Shown: in pieces, positions 49,815-59,351 of the stretch | Layout of the letters: every line of letters starts with the position of its first letter | How positions within the stretch are numbered: the stretch's first letter is position 1 | NCBI RefSeq assembly: GCF_006007885.1 | Contig: NZ_VCRO01000005.1 | Span: 62,001-126,000 of the forward strand | Origin: Alteribacter natronophilus | GTDB lineage: Bacteria; Bacillota; Bacilli; Bacillales; Salisediminibacteriaceae | Length of the DNA stretch: 64,000 nt | Direction of reading: 5' to 3' | Notes under the pieces: model-generated | Database searches by the model: none | The model's input: only the letters and a program-made list of their open reading frames with translations | What the model was told of the DNA's origin: nothing | Translations under genes and position numbers: made by a program

Positions 49815-51134
49815 TTAATCCTCTTCAGGAGCACCGAAAGACTGGAAAACGGTGCGATCCTGATCAGGATAAATTTCCCTTCCGGCAACCTCATTTATAA
49901 TTTTCATATTGCGGTGAACGGCAAGGCCGAGGTTCGTTGCCCCGGCGCCGTGGGAGTGTTCGATATTTGTAACTGTAAAAAAGTTATTCGGCCTTTCATC
50001 CCTGAACACGAGCCGGTAATCACGGGTCACTTTGAAACGTTTATCGTCCTCCCACTCCAGATCATCTGAGAACTTCTCCAGCCATTCGGGAATATTCGGT
50101 TTATAACCTGTTGCAAGAACAATTTTATCTGCAGGAACCCGGTACTCCCTTTCCTCCATCCACTGGCGGCAGGTAACCTGGTATCTGCTGTTCCCTCCGG
50201 TTTCAATCTTTTCTACATCGCTGGATGAGCGGATCGTCACAGGGGCCCGGTCTTCCCCGATCGACTTGTGGTACATCAGATCGTATATTTCATGAAGTGT
50301 CTTTTCTTCCACCCCGTTGCGGATATGGTAGAGATTCGGCAGCTCTTCCTCTCTTTTATCAAATGGGAGCCGGTGAAAATAATCCACGTACTCAGGTGAA
50401 AAAATCTCCTGACCCACTTTTCCCGACTCGAGCTGGAAGAAACCCGGTGAACGGGTAACCCAGTGGAGGCGGTAGCCGAAATGGTTCTGTCGCTGAAGCA
50501 GATCAAGGAACACTTCCGCAGCGCTCTGCCCGGACCCCACTACAAGAATGTTTTCCGCATCACTAAACGTATCACGATGACAAAGATACTGACTCGTATG
50601 AACGACATCCTGCACAGGAAATTCGTCAAAGCCATCCGGTACCATCGGGACACTTCCGGTTCCCATTACCACATGTCTGGTAATGTACTTTTCCGTCACC
50701 TTCGCTTCACGGTCCTCCACTACGACTTCGTATAAATGCTCACCGTTCCTGTGAAGATCCCTTACGTCCGTCACACGCTTCCCGAAGTGACAGCTGTTAA
50801 GCTGGCCGGCTACCCACTGGGCATAATGGTTATATTCCGTTCGCGGGATGTCGAAGCGGTTAAAAAAGAAAAACTTATGAAGCCTGTTTTGTTTGTGAAG
50901 GTAATTAATAAATGAATACGGACTCGTTGGATCGGCAAACGTCACCAGATCCGCCAGAAACGGCACTTGAAGATCTGCTCCTTCAATGAGCATTCCCGGG
51001 TGCCAGTTGAATTCTGCTGTTTCGTCAAAAAAAGCAGCTGTTATGTTATCAACAGGATCCAGAAGAGCGGCCATTCCCAGATTAAACGGGCCGATTCCAA
51101 TCCCGATTACATCGTATGGATCAGTTGCTGTCAT
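49815..51134 (-). CDS. L-lysine N6-hydroxylase-like flavin monooxygenase
   Basis: 439 residues of the SidA/IucD/PvdA family. FAD motif GIGIGPFNLGMAALL (N-terminal), NADPH motif VVGSGQSAAEVFLDLL (about 215-230), and the C-terminal ATGYKPNIPEWLE plus HSHGAGATNLGLAVHRN. It hydroxylates lysine (or ornithine) on the side-chain nitrogen, the first step of hydroxamate siderophore synthesis. No siderophore synthetase, acyltransferase or uptake gene is near, and I see no good Fur box. The ATG at 51,134 has a modest GGGA site. Confidence 0.9.
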   Translation of the reverse strand: MTATDPYDVIGIGIGPFNLGMAALLDPVDNITAAFFDETAEFNWHPGMLIEGADLQVPFLADLVTFADPTSPYSFINYLHKQNRLHKFFFFNRFDIPRTEYNHYAQWVAGQLNSCHFGKRVTDVRDLHRNGEHLYEVVVEDREAKVTEKYITRHVVMGTGSVPMVPDGFDEFPVQDVVHTSQYLCHRDTFSDAENILVVGSGQSAAEVFLDLLQRQNHFGYRLHWVTRSPGFFQLESGKVGQEIFSPEYVDYFHRLPFDKREEELPNLYHIRNGVEEKTLHEIYDLMYHKSIGEDRAPVTIRSSSDVEKIETGGNSRYQVTCRQWMEEREYRVPADKIVLATGYKPNIPEWLEKFSDDLEWEDDKRFKVTRDYRLVFRDERPNNFFTVTNIEHSHGAGATNLGLAVHRNMKIINEVAGREIYPDQDRTVFQSFGAPEED

Positions 51135-51302
51135 GTATTGGTCCCTACTTTCCCGTCCGCTTATTTCTTCTGCGACCATATGCCGCCGAAGGAAAAATTC
51201 AGTTGTGCTGATACAGTAATAAATTTTTGAAAATGCTTCGTCAGTTGTATCTGATTTTCTTGTTTTACCCTCTTTTCTCCCAATTTAAGCACGCACCCTC
51301 AG

Positions 51303-51331
51303 TTGACGGTCTTCCCCCGGCACATTAAACT
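51303..51331 (+). promoter_or_regulatory. Promoter of ade
   Basis: TTGACG (51,303-51,308) and TAAACT (51,326-51,331), 17 bases apart. The leader of about 30 bases is too short for a purine riboswitch. Confidence 0.65.
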
Positions 51332-51366
51332 GATACAAATCGACTGTTTCCGAAAGGGGATTCATC

Positions 51367-53106
51367 ATGACAGTAAAAGATCAGATCACTTCGGCTAAAG
51401 GCGCTGTGCCAGCCGATACTGTAATAAAAAACGGTAAAATAGTAGACGTATTTAACCGCACCGTCATCGAGGGGGAGGATGTAGCCGTCAGCGGCGGCAT
51501 GATCATTGGAATTGGCCGCTACGAAGGAAGGGAAACGGTTGATGCCGGGGGCCGTTTTATCGTTCCGGGTCTTATTGACGCCCACGTACATATTGAATCA
51601 TCGATGATGACACCGCAGAATTTCAGCAGAACCATCGTTCCCCGGGGTGTGACTACAGCGGTTACTGACCCCCATGAAATCGCGAACGTACTCGGCACAA
51701 AAGGGATCTCCTATATGATTGAAGACGGAAAAAAATCCGCAGCCGACCTCTATACGATGCTTCCCTCGTCGGTGCCGAGCACACCCTTTGAGACGGCCGG
51801 GGCAGCGCTGACCTCCCGGGACCTCGCTGTATTCCTTGAAGATCACGCTGTTCTCGGTCTGGCGGAAGTAATGGATTATCCAGCTGTAGCAGAGGCATCC
51901 GATGATATGCTCCGGAAAATTACATTGGCACGTAAGGCGGGAAAGACCGTGGATGGCCACGCTTCCGGACTGCCGGAAACTGCACTGAACGTTTACAGAA
52001 CCGCAGGTATCGAGACCGATCACGAGTGTACGACGGCAGATGAAGCACGGGAGCGGATCCGCCGGGGATTCTACGTTATGCTGAGGGAAGGTTCTGTGGC
52101 AAAGGACGTCCTCGCCCTGCTCCCTGCGGTTACAGAAGCGAACAGTCACCGTTTTCTTTTCTGTACCGATGACAAACATCCCGATGATCTTCTTGCTGAA
52201 GGCTCCATTGACCACAACATCCGGCTTGCTGTGGCGAGCGGCCTGTCTCCTGTTACAGCTATCGCCATGGCGAGTCTCAATACCGCGCTGTGCTACGGCC
52301 TGAAAACAAAAGGAGCAGTCGCACCAGGCTGCGAAGCAACTTTTTCACTGGTTGAGGATCTGCATGATTTCAGGGCTGATGAAGTGTACGTTAAAGGTGT
52401 TCTCACCGCCCGTAACGGTAAGATGATTGATGCACCCTCGGAAACCGCTCCGCTGCCGTCCGCACTGACCGGCACAGTCAGACCCGGTCAGGTTCAGGCG
52501 GAGGATTTTACAATTGAAATTGGCACAGAGGGCAATGCCAATATCATCGGTGTCCAGGCCAACTCCCTGATTACCCGACACCTGGTTGAAAAAGTGAACG
52601 CAGATGCATCCGGCCGTTTTATACCCTGTGTGGAAAAAGATCAGTTAACGATGGCTGTCGTCGAGCGTCACGGCAAAACAGGCGGAAAAGGTGTCGGTAT
52701 CGTAAAAGGACTTGGCCTTAAAAAAGGTGCCGTTGCCACAACCATTGCCCACGACTCCCACAACATCATCGCGGCAGGGACGAATGAAGGAGACATTGCG
52801 TCTGCTGTAAAAGCTCTCGCAGATCAGGAAGGCGGCTTCGTGATCGTGCTCGACGGCAGCACGATTGCCTCTGTACCCCTTCCTCTGGCCGGCCTCATGA
52901 GCCTCAGCCCGGCACTTGAACTGGCAGAACAGCTGGAGGGTCTTCACAAGGCGTTTGGTAAAGTGGGAACCGAGGGGGGATTCAATCCTTTTCTTACCCT
53001 GTCCTTTCTCGCTCTTCCGGTCATCCCGTCCCTTAAACTGACTGATAAAGGACTGTTCAGCACGGAGAAAATGGCTCATATTCCTGTCGGAACACGTTTA
53101 CACTGA
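51367..53106 (+). CDS. ade: Adenine deaminase
   Basis: A 579-residue Ade/AdeC of the amidohydrolase superfamily. It converts adenine to hypoxanthine and ammonia for purine salvage. Metal-site motifs: IVPGLIDAHVHIESSMMTP, TDPHEIANV, VDGHASG, DHECTTADEA and CTDDKHPDDLL. The C-terminal half (from about 390) is the Ade-specific domain with TIAHDSHNIIAAGTNE. The start follows AAAGGGG. Length agrees with B. subtilis AdeC (577). Confidence 0.96.
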   Translation: MTVKDQITSAKGAVPADTVIKNGKIVDVFNRTVIEGEDVAVSGGMIIGIGRYEGRETVDAGGRFIVPGLIDAHVHIESSMMTPQNFSRTIVPRGVTTAVTDPHEIANVLGTKGISYMIEDGKKSAADLYTMLPSSVPSTPFETAGAALTSRDLAVFLEDHAVLGLAEVMDYPAVAEASDDMLRKITLARKAGKTVDGHASGLPETALNVYRTAGIETDHECTTADEARERIRRGFYVMLREGSVAKDVLALLPAVTEANSHRFLFCTDDKHPDDLLAEGSIDHNIRLAVASGLSPVTAIAMASLNTALCYGLKTKGAVAPGCEATFSLVEDLHDFRADEVYVKGVLTARNGKMIDAPSETAPLPSALTGTVRPGQVQAEDFTIEIGTEGNANIIGVQANSLITRHLVEKVNADASGRFIPCVEKDQLTMAVVERHGKTGGKGVGIVKGLGLKKGAVATTIAHDSHNIIAAGTNEGDIASAVKALADQEGGFVIVLDGSTIASVPLPLAGLMSLSPALELAEQLEGLHKAFGKVGTEGGFNPFLTLSFLALPVIPSLKLTDKGLFSTEKMAHIPVGTRLH

Positions 53107-53200
53107 CGGGAGCGGGAAATTGTTCAGAAGGTTTTCCAATCCAGGACGGTGCTGAGCATTTCCAACGGCGGCAGGTGATCCGGGGAACATAGCCCAACCA

Positions 53201-53224
53201 GCCCTGAAGGAAACTATTCAGGGC
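53201..53224 (+). other. Hairpin in the phr leader
   Basis: GCCCTGAA and TTCAGGGC pair across GGAAACTA. No T run follows, so it may be a leader structure of phr or a processed end of the ade message. Confidence 0.5.
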
Positions 53225-53252
53225 ACCGTGAGAGAGAAAGAGGTGAGGTCCC

Positions 53253-54698
53253 TTGGCAGAAAAAGAGCAAAGAGAGCGCTATGCTGTCTGGTTCCGGAGC
53301 GACTTCCGGCTCGAGGATCAGGCCGCACTCTATCACGCTTTGGAAACAGTCAGACATAAAGGCGGCGAATGGTTCGCTTTTTTTCACCTGGAACCTGCTT
53401 TTACAGAAAGCATCGACCTTCATCACGATTATTTTTTCCGCACACTCGAGCATTTCCGCTCCTCCTGTAAAGAGGCAGGCATTCATCTCCACATTGTCTG
53501 CGGAGAGCTTGAAGAAGTGCTCGAGCGGTTTCATAAAACTGTTCCGGGGTGGAAGGCGGTATTCTTCAACAGAGACGATGCAGGGGTAAACGGGAACCGG
53601 GACGAACAGGCCAGAGCGTGGTTTGATGATCATAACATCGACTATTTTGACTACGAGGATGCCCACCTTCACGGCCCCGGGGAAATTACTAAACAGGACG
53701 GCACACACTACAAAGTATTTACCCCCTACGCGAAAGCCTGGGGAAAAGAACACAAACCTGAGTGCTACGATATTGATATCAGGGCGCTGGCCGACTATCA
53801 TGCAGACCTTGAGCCCATCCATGAAAAGGGTGAAACCTTCTTTACAGAGGAAGTTCTCTCACGATGCAGCGGTGAATGGAAAGCGATTGGACCGGAACTT
53901 GCAAAGGATCGTCTCGAAACCTTTATGGATGAACGCCTCACCTCCTATAAAGACGAGCGCGACCTCCCTGACAGGGCAGCCACGAGCCGCCTTTCCCCGT
54001 ATCTTAAAACGGGGGTCCTTTCCCCCCGTCAGGTCTATCACAGTGCGGCTGCCCGGCGCGAGGACGCAGGATCGGGAGCCGAAACGTACATTACAGAACT
54101 CGCCTGGCGCGATTTCTACTACATGATTCACTACTTTTATCCGGATGCAAAGGATCAGGAAGTATCCGCACAATACAGGAACCTGGACTGGAATGACAGT
54201 GAAAAATACTTTAATGTCTGGAAGGAAGGCCGGACCGGATTCCCGATCGTAGATGCAGGCATGCGCCAGCTGAACGAGACCGGCTGGATGCACAACCGGC
54301 TCCGGATGATTACTGCCTCTTTTCTGACGAAGGATTTTCACATCGACTGGCGAAAAGGTGAACAGTACTTCCAGCAGAAACTGATCGACTACGACGCCTC
54401 ATCCAATATCGGAGGCTGGCAGTGGGCTGCTTCGGTTGGTACTGATGCTGTACCGTATTTTCGTGTCTTCAATCCCACGACTCAGGGTAAACGCTTCGAT
54501 CCCGAGGGGACGTTTATACGGAAATATGTTCCGGAGCTTGAAAGGGTACCGGACAAGTACATTCATGAGCCGTCAAAAATGCCGGAAGAGGTGCAGATGG
54601 AGTCCACATGTGTAATTGGTGAGGATTACCCCATGCCGGCAGTCGACCACAAAACCCAGCGTAAAAAAGCCATTGAGATGTTTAAGGGGGAGAATTAA
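53253..54698 (+). CDS. phr: Deoxyribodipyrimidine photolyase
   Basis: 481 residues of the cryptochrome/photolyase family. The N-terminal alpha/beta domain begins YAVWFRSDFRLEDQAAL. The FAD-binding domain has ELAWRDFYYMIHYFYP, FPIVDAGMRQLNETGWMHNRLRMITASFLTKD and DYDASSNIGGWQWAASVGTDAVPYFRVFNP. These are the class I CPD photolyase signatures, with the electron-transfer tryptophans in place. TTG start with AGAGGTGAG upstream. Forms an operon with the following acetyltransferase gene. Confidence 0.95.
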   Translation: MAEKEQRERYAVWFRSDFRLEDQAALYHALETVRHKGGEWFAFFHLEPAFTESIDLHHDYFFRTLEHFRSSCKEAGIHLHIVCGELEEVLERFHKTVPGWKAVFFNRDDAGVNGNRDEQARAWFDDHNIDYFDYEDAHLHGPGEITKQDGTHYKVFTPYAKAWGKEHKPECYDIDIRALADYHADLEPIHEKGETFFTEEVLSRCSGEWKAIGPELAKDRLETFMDERLTSYKDERDLPDRAATSRLSPYLKTGVLSPRQVYHSAAARREDAGSGAETYITELAWRDFYYMIHYFYPDAKDQEVSAQYRNLDWNDSEKYFNVWKEGRTGFPIVDAGMRQLNETGWMHNRLRMITASFLTKDFHIDWRKGEQYFQQKLIDYDASSNIGGWQWAASVGTDAVPYFRVFNPTTQGKRFDPEGTFIRKYVPELERVPDKYIHEPSKMPEEVQMESTCVIGEDYPMPAVDHKTQRKKAIEMFKGEN

Positions 54699-55894
54699 TG
54701 GAATTTCGCAAACTCAAAAAAGATGAAATTAACCGAAGTATCGAGATGTCCGAATTCGCCTTTCAGTACGAACTTTCGGACGAGGAACGGGAGGACCGCC
54801 TCAAGTGGATCGTCCCGGAGGAAACGTGGGTAGCTTCCGAAAAAGGTGAACTCTTATCCAAGGTTACAGTGATGCCATTTCATGTTTATATAGATGGCCA
54901 GGCATACGCCATGGGCGGTGTGTCGGGTGTGGCCACCTGGCCCGAAAAGCGCCGTTCCGGGCTTGTGCGCACACTGCTGGGCATGTCGCTTGAGGAAATG
55001 AAAAGAAACGGACAGACCGTCTCCTTTCTTCACCCCTTCTCCGTTCCTTTTTACCGGAAGTTCGGGTGGGAGATGTTTGCATGGAAACGAACTGTTGACA
55101 TTCCCCGGGAAAAACTGCCGGCCCGAAAATCTGTCTCCGGCTCCGTGGAACGTGTAAAGAAGGATCCCGCCATTCTGGGACCCGTCTACGATCAGTGGGC
55201 GAGCCGCTATAATGCCACCATCAGGCGCACCGATGAATGGTGGGAACGCTCCATCTTCAAGCGGAAAAAAGGGCACGCTGCCGTTTACCGCAACGGGGAG
55301 GGCACAATCCGCGGTTACATTATCTATACAGTAAAAGAGGAAACGATGACCGTTAAGGAGCTCGTCCATCTGGACGCCGATGCCCGTAACGGTTTGTGGA
55401 ATTTCATTTCCAACCACGACTCCATGATCGAAAATGCAGAACTCACTCTGCCGGGAGATGACAGCACGATGCTGATGCTGGACGATCCTGATGCTGAACA
55501 GACTGTCATCCCCTACTTTATGGCCCGCATAGTGGACGTAAAACCATTTCTGGAACAGTACACAGCCGAAAAAGCGCTCACGGAACCGGTAATCCTTCAC
55601 ATTGATGATGCCTTCTGCAACTGGAACACAGGTACCTATATTCTGAAGCCTGATTCTGAGGAAAACGGTGTGCTTGTGGAACATTACGCAGGAGCCTCCG
55701 AAGGGTCATCGTGTGCTCATCCCCCTAAACGGGGACTGAGTATGGATATTCAGACCCTGAGTGCTGCCGTGTTAAACGCCCATCCGGCACAACTTCTGTA
55801 TACCGAGGAACGAATCCTCGGGACCCGGGAGGAACTGGAGCGCTTCAAATCTCTCGTTTCAGACCGGCCTGCGTATTTCTATGATTTCTTTTAA
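54698..55894 (+). CDS. Eis-like GNAT acetyltransferase
   Basis: 398 residues with the Eis layout: two GNAT-like domains (about 1-150 and 160-290) and a C-terminal SCP2-like domain (about 295-398). MGGVSGVATWPEKRRSGLVRTLLG is the acetyl-CoA loop, and FLHPFSVPFYRKFGWEMF is a strong family block. The C-terminal carboxylate of Phe may be the catalytic group, as in Eis. Its start shares one base with the phr stop. Substrate unknown. Confidence 0.92.
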   Translation: MEFRKLKKDEINRSIEMSEFAFQYELSDEEREDRLKWIVPEETWVASEKGELLSKVTVMPFHVYIDGQAYAMGGVSGVATWPEKRRSGLVRTLLGMSLEEMKRNGQTVSFLHPFSVPFYRKFGWEMFAWKRTVDIPREKLPARKSVSGSVERVKKDPAILGPVYDQWASRYNATIRRTDEWWERSIFKRKKGHAAVYRNGEGTIRGYIIYTVKEETMTVKELVHLDADARNGLWNFISNHDSMIENAELTLPGDDSTMLMLDDPDAEQTVIPYFMARIVDVKPFLEQYTAEKALTEPVILHIDDAFCNWNTGTYILKPDSEENGVLVEHYAGASEGSSCAHPPKRGLSMDIQTLSAAVLNAHPAQLLYTEERILGTREELERFKSLVSDRPAYFYDFF

Positions 55895-55900
55895 ATATAG

Positions 55901-55939
55901 AGCCGCTTCCGGGCCGGTGCCGGACAGCGGCTTTTTTTC
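55901..55939 (+). terminator. Terminator of phr operon
   Basis: AGCCGCT/AGCGGCT stem with an internal CCGG/CCGG pairing, followed by seven T. Confidence 0.88.
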
Positions 55940-56023
55940 TGCGTTCAGCCGAAACAGAATCCCTCTGAAAAAAGAAACCCCGGATCCCGCACATTCACAT
56001 GCACTGGACCCGTGGGTACTGTT

Positions 56024-57397
56024 TTATTCCCAGATTTTCCGCATTGCCTTGATGGAGCCTTCACTCTGGCTGTAACGGAGCGGGATATCGAATTTATTTG
56101 TCTGCTTCAGTACACTCTTGCTGTGGGAGAACGTGTCAAAGCTGGACTTCCCGTGATACGCCCCCATTCCGCTTTCACCGACACCGCCAAACGGGAGATG
56201 AGGTGTGGTAATGTGCATAAGAACATCATTCAGACAGCCGCCCCCGAATGAGAGGTTCTCAAAGATAAGGGACTCGGTTTCTTTCCTACCCGTAAACAGG
56301 TAGAGTGCGAGAGGGTTAGGCCGCTTACGGACGAGATCGATCACTTCCATTTCCTCTTCAAAGCTGATCATCGGAAGGATCGGTCCGAAAATCTCCTCTC
56401 CCATCACCGGGTCATCAAAGGTCACCTTGTCCATAATTGTCGGTTCAATAAAACGGTCCTCCCGGCTGTGTGCTCCGCCGTAGACGATTTTGTCCGGATC
56501 CAGAAGTGCTGTAATCCGGTCATGGTGCTTTTCATTGACGATCCGCGGATAGTCCCTGTTTTCCTCAACAGCCTGTCCGTGGAATTTCTTGATGTACTTC
56601 ACAAGATACTTGTACAGTTTCCGTTTCGCTTTTTCCTGGACGAGGATATAGTCGGGCGCTACACACGTCTGGCCGGCGTTAACAAACTTGCCCCAGACAA
56701 TCCGCTTGGCTGCCAGCTTCACATCGGCGTCTTTCATAACAATTGCCGGACTTTTACCGCCGAGCTCCAGCGTTACAGGTGTGAGGTGCCTGCTGGCTGC
56801 TTCCATCACTTTTTTACCGACTTCCACACTTCCGGTGAAAAAAATATAATCCACGTTCTGCTCTAGAAGCCCTTTAGAAACAGAGGCGTCCCCTTCCCGC
56901 ACTGCAACATATTCTTCCTCAAAAGTGGATTCCACAAGCTCACGGACAACCCTGCTCGTGTGCGGTGTCATCTCCGAAGGTTTCAGAATTGCTGTGTTGC
57001 CTGCAGCCAATGCTCCGATCAGGGGAGCCATAACGAGATGAAACGGATAATTCCAGGGACCGATTATTAACGTAACTCCGTACGGTTCCTTATAAATGTA
57101 ACTCGCTGAGCCCATATGGGTAAGAGGGGTCTTCTCTTTTTTCGGTTTGGCCCAGAGATCGATATTTTTAATCATGTCCTTAATTTCACTGTAGAGAAAG
57201 CCAATTTCAGTCAGGAATGCTTCACGTTTTGATTTGCCGAGGTCGCGGTAGGCAGCGTCAATAATCTGATCCTCCCGCTCTCTGATCGCATCTTTCAACC
57301 GGGTCAGCTGTTCCACCCGAAATGCAACCTTCTTTGTTTCCCCGCTGTAATAATAGCGGCGCTGTCTGCTCACTAGAGCCTCGTACTGGCTGTCCAT
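56024..57397 (-). CDS. Aldehyde dehydrogenase
   Basis: 457 residues from the ATG at 57,397 (AAAGGAGA six bases upstream). It is a class-3-type ALDH (YwdH/AldH group): IIGPWNYPFHLVMAPLIGALAAGNTAILKPSE, LELGGKSPAIV with the general-base Glu, and NAGQTCVAPDYILV with the catalytic Cys. Typical substrates are medium- or long-chain fatty aldehydes. It is the second gene after the HNH protein gene, 25 bases downstream. Confidence 0.93.
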   Translation of the reverse strand: MDSQYEALVSRQRRYYYSGETKKVAFRVEQLTRLKDAIREREDQIIDAAYRDLGKSKREAFLTEIGFLYSEIKDMIKNIDLWAKPKKEKTPLTHMGSASYIYKEPYGVTLIIGPWNYPFHLVMAPLIGALAAGNTAILKPSEMTPHTSRVVRELVESTFEEEYVAVREGDASVSKGLLEQNVDYIFFTGSVEVGKKVMEAASRHLTPVTLELGGKSPAIVMKDADVKLAAKRIVWGKFVNAGQTCVAPDYILVQEKAKRKLYKYLVKYIKKFHGQAVEENRDYPRIVNEKHHDRITALLDPDKIVYGGAHSREDRFIEPTIMDKVTFDDPVMGEEIFGPILPMISFEEEMEVIDLVRKRPNPLALYLFTGRKETESLIFENLSFGGGCLNDVLMHITTPHLPFGGVGESGMGAYHGKSSFDTFSHSKSVLKQTNKFDIPLRYSQSEGSIKAMRKIWE

Positions 57398-57422
57398 AAG
57401 CACTCTCCTTTTCGCCGTTGTT

Positions 57423-57725
57423 CTATCTTTTTTTCCTTCTCCGCTCATTTGATTTTTTCATTTTCACACCGGCAGTGGCCGGCTGTTTCCGGATCCATTT
57501 TAAAAACTTACGGATTTTATCATCATCCCTGAGGCGTTCGATCGAGCCGAGTCGGAGGGCAATTTCCCGGTTTGTATACAGGTTATGAATCTGTCTGTGG
57601 CAAGGTGGGCAGAGCATGACCGTTTCGAGAAAGGTTCCCCCTTCTTCTTTTGGAATGAGATGATGCTCAGTCAGCCTGACTCCTTCACGCTGGCAGAGTT
57701 CGCACGTGCCCCTGTGGTTTTTCAT
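57423..57725 (-). CDS. HNH endonuclease-like protein, 100 aa
   Basis: Zinc-bound HNH fold: CELCQREGVRLTEHHLIP (C-x2-C, then the HH active site) and MLCPPCHRQIH (second zinc pair and final His). It resembles B. subtilis YisB. The C-terminal tail is strongly basic (KMKKSNERRRKKR), which suits DNA binding. GGAGGAAAG precedes the ATG. Confidence 0.9.
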   Translation of the reverse strand: MKNHRGTCELCQREGVRLTEHHLIPKEEGGTFLETVMLCPPCHRQIHNLYTNREIALRLGSIERLRDDDKIRKFLKWIRKQPATAGVKMKKSNERRRKKR

Positions 57726-57800
57726 TACCCTTTCCTCCGCTTCTGTCCCGGATGCTTATCCCTATCTTATGCCAAAACTGCAAAAAGCTCCAATTTCAAG

Positions 57801-58280
57801 TCAGTCAAGCGGGTCCCTGCCGGTTCCGTACCTGAGAACATCGTAAAGGGCCTTCCCGTCGCTTGGGTGCCCCTCTCCGTACTCTACGGGCAGAAGCGCA
57901 AAAAACATAAAGTACAGGGAAAAATAAGCAAACTGGTAAAAGACCATGTGCGGGGGCAGGAAGCCTGCATGAATTAGAGAATTAACGATGATAATCGTGA
58001 GTAAATTAAAAAGAGGCCCTCCTAAATAGACGAGCGCATGGGATAATCGGTTACTTACTTTCAGTTCTTTTATCTGACAGAAGGAATCGAGAAAATACAC
58101 TCTGCGAAGCTCGAATCCCCCCATTTTAAACAGCAGTTTCCCTCTTCCAAGGGTAAAGGCAATTTTCCCTCCGAACAGCCGGGTAAAAGCATAATGACCC
58201 AGTTCGTGGATGAGGGCAACGAGCGGCAGAATAATGAAAAAAGCCCAGATTGCTGAAGGGATATCTGACCATCCGAACAC
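57801..58280 (-). CDS. M50 family zinc metallopeptidase
   Basis: 159 residues, an intramembrane site-2-protease-type enzyme. The zinc motif HELGH lies in the first helix (ALIHELGHYAF, about 23-33), and the third ligand is the Asp of GHPSDGKAL near residue 140. Three to four membrane helices. No PDZ domain. Substrate unknown. GTG start. Confidence 0.87.
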   Translation of the reverse strand: MFGWSDIPSAIWAFFIILPLVALIHELGHYAFTRLFGGKIAFTLGRGKLLFKMGGFELRRVYFLDSFCQIKELKVSNRLSHALVYLGGPLFNLLTIIIVNSLIHAGFLPPHMVFYQFAYFSLYFMFFALLPVEYGEGHPSDGKALYDVLRYGTGRDPLD

Positions 58281-58392
58281 TAAAACGATGCCACCTTTCC
58301 TAATAGTGCTTCTGCTTACCTTATTTCCTTAAGGAAAATGCCCTAAACAGTGATTCCCTCAATCACGTATTTTTTTATAATTCCATCATTAA

Positions 58393-58419
58393 TAAAAAAG
58401 CACCCGGCTGACCAGGTGC
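58393..58419 (-). terminator. Terminator of the PAS-STAS gene
   Basis: A GCACC/GGTGC stem followed leftwards by six T. Confidence 0.75.
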
Positions 58420-58464
58420 CTCCCACCACTTGCCCATATAAGAAAGTTTCAGCGGCGTATTCGT

Positions 58465-59190
58465 TCAGCTTTCAGTTAGAAAGTACTCAACCGCCTGCTT
58501 AAGATTCTGGTAAACTCTGATCCTGTCAAATTCAATTTCAAGACCTGCAAAATCAGCGGCAGTCTCGTGCCGCACACCCGTCAGGATCACTTCTACGCCA
58601 AGAATCCGAAGAACTTCAATGAGCCTCACCAGTATATCCCCCAGCTCCTCATCGAGAGAGGTAATCCCGGAGAGATTAATGGCAAGCTTTGAAAATCTTT
58701 CATTCCGGCAGATTTCTGCCGTTTTTTCCACGATGATCCACTTCTGCTCATCCCGTAAAATTGGCGGCAGCGGCAGCACCCCTACTTCATCCGAAAGCGG
58801 TACGACATTAACTGTCATATCAAGAATCATCCGCTTCATATCCTCTTCACGGCGCCGCTGATGCGTCAGGTCCGTAAAAAGCGTGACAATGCAGGGATTT
58901 CCTTCACTATCTTTGAACCTGGTTGTATGCGTGTCCAGATAGAGTGTCTTCTCACCCATTGTGAAAGACACTTTTCTGCTTAAGTCTTCCTCATCGGAAT
59001 CAATGATCTGCGTCAGAATCCGGCTGCTCGCAGGGAGATCTTTAAAGATCTTATGCAGATGTCTGCCAATGACCTCCTCTTCTTCAAGACCGAATAACTC
59101 TGTGTAGGCTTTATTAATTGCTCTTACGATGTAATCCTCCCCGGACATTATGGCCGGCTGCTGCATTTGCCTGAACGCTTCTTTATACAT
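58465..59190 (-). CDS. PAS-STAS signalling protein
   Basis: 241 residues. The N-terminal PAS domain (about 8-115) includes IVRAINKAYTELFGLEEEEVIGRHLHKIF and a PAC-type end (DSEGNPCIVTLFTDLTHQ). A linker helix leads into a C-terminal STAS domain (about 140-238, KLAINLSGITSLDEELGDILVRLIEVLRILGVEVILTG). This is the layout of RsbR/YtvA-type regulators of the sigma-B stressosome. No LOV cysteine motif is visible. Confidence 0.88.
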   Translation of the reverse strand: MYKEAFRQMQQPAIMSGEDYIVRAINKAYTELFGLEEEEVIGRHLHKIFKDLPASSRILTQIIDSDEEDLSRKVSFTMGEKTLYLDTHTTRFKDSEGNPCIVTLFTDLTHQRRREEDMKRMILDMTVNVVPLSDEVGVLPLPPILRDEQKWIIVEKTAEICRNERFSKLAINLSGITSLDEELGDILVRLIEVLRILGVEVILTGVRHETAADFAGLEIEFDRIRVYQNLKQAVEYFLTES

Positions 59191-59262
59191 GTGGTCTGCT
59201 CCTCCCGAATTCTCCTCTTATTACATTGTACCTCACCGAAGTTGCCAATTGAAGGAAAACAA

Positions 59263-59323
59263 TTGACACAACTTTTCTGCCGCGTTATGATGTATCCGGC
59301 CTAAAACTAACGACCGTTCGTTA
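59263..59323 (+). promoter_or_regulatory. Promoter and TetR-type operator
   Basis: TTGACA (59,263-59,268) and TATGAT (59,286-59,291) are 17 bases apart. The palindrome TAACGA-CCGT-TCGTTA (59,308-59,323) lies just after the expected start site and 29 bases before the TetR ATG, so the regulator very likely represses its own two-gene operon. Confidence 0.82.
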
Positions 59324-59351
59324 ACTAATGAGAAAAACGGAGGAACACCAG

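Noticed and set aside
51180-51366. Purine riboswitch before adenine deaminase
   Set aside because: The leader between the promoter and the ATG is only about 30 bases and shows no three-way-junction sequence.
53201-53224. Hairpin after ade as a rho-independent terminator
   Set aside because: No T run follows the stem, so it is listed only as a leader structure.
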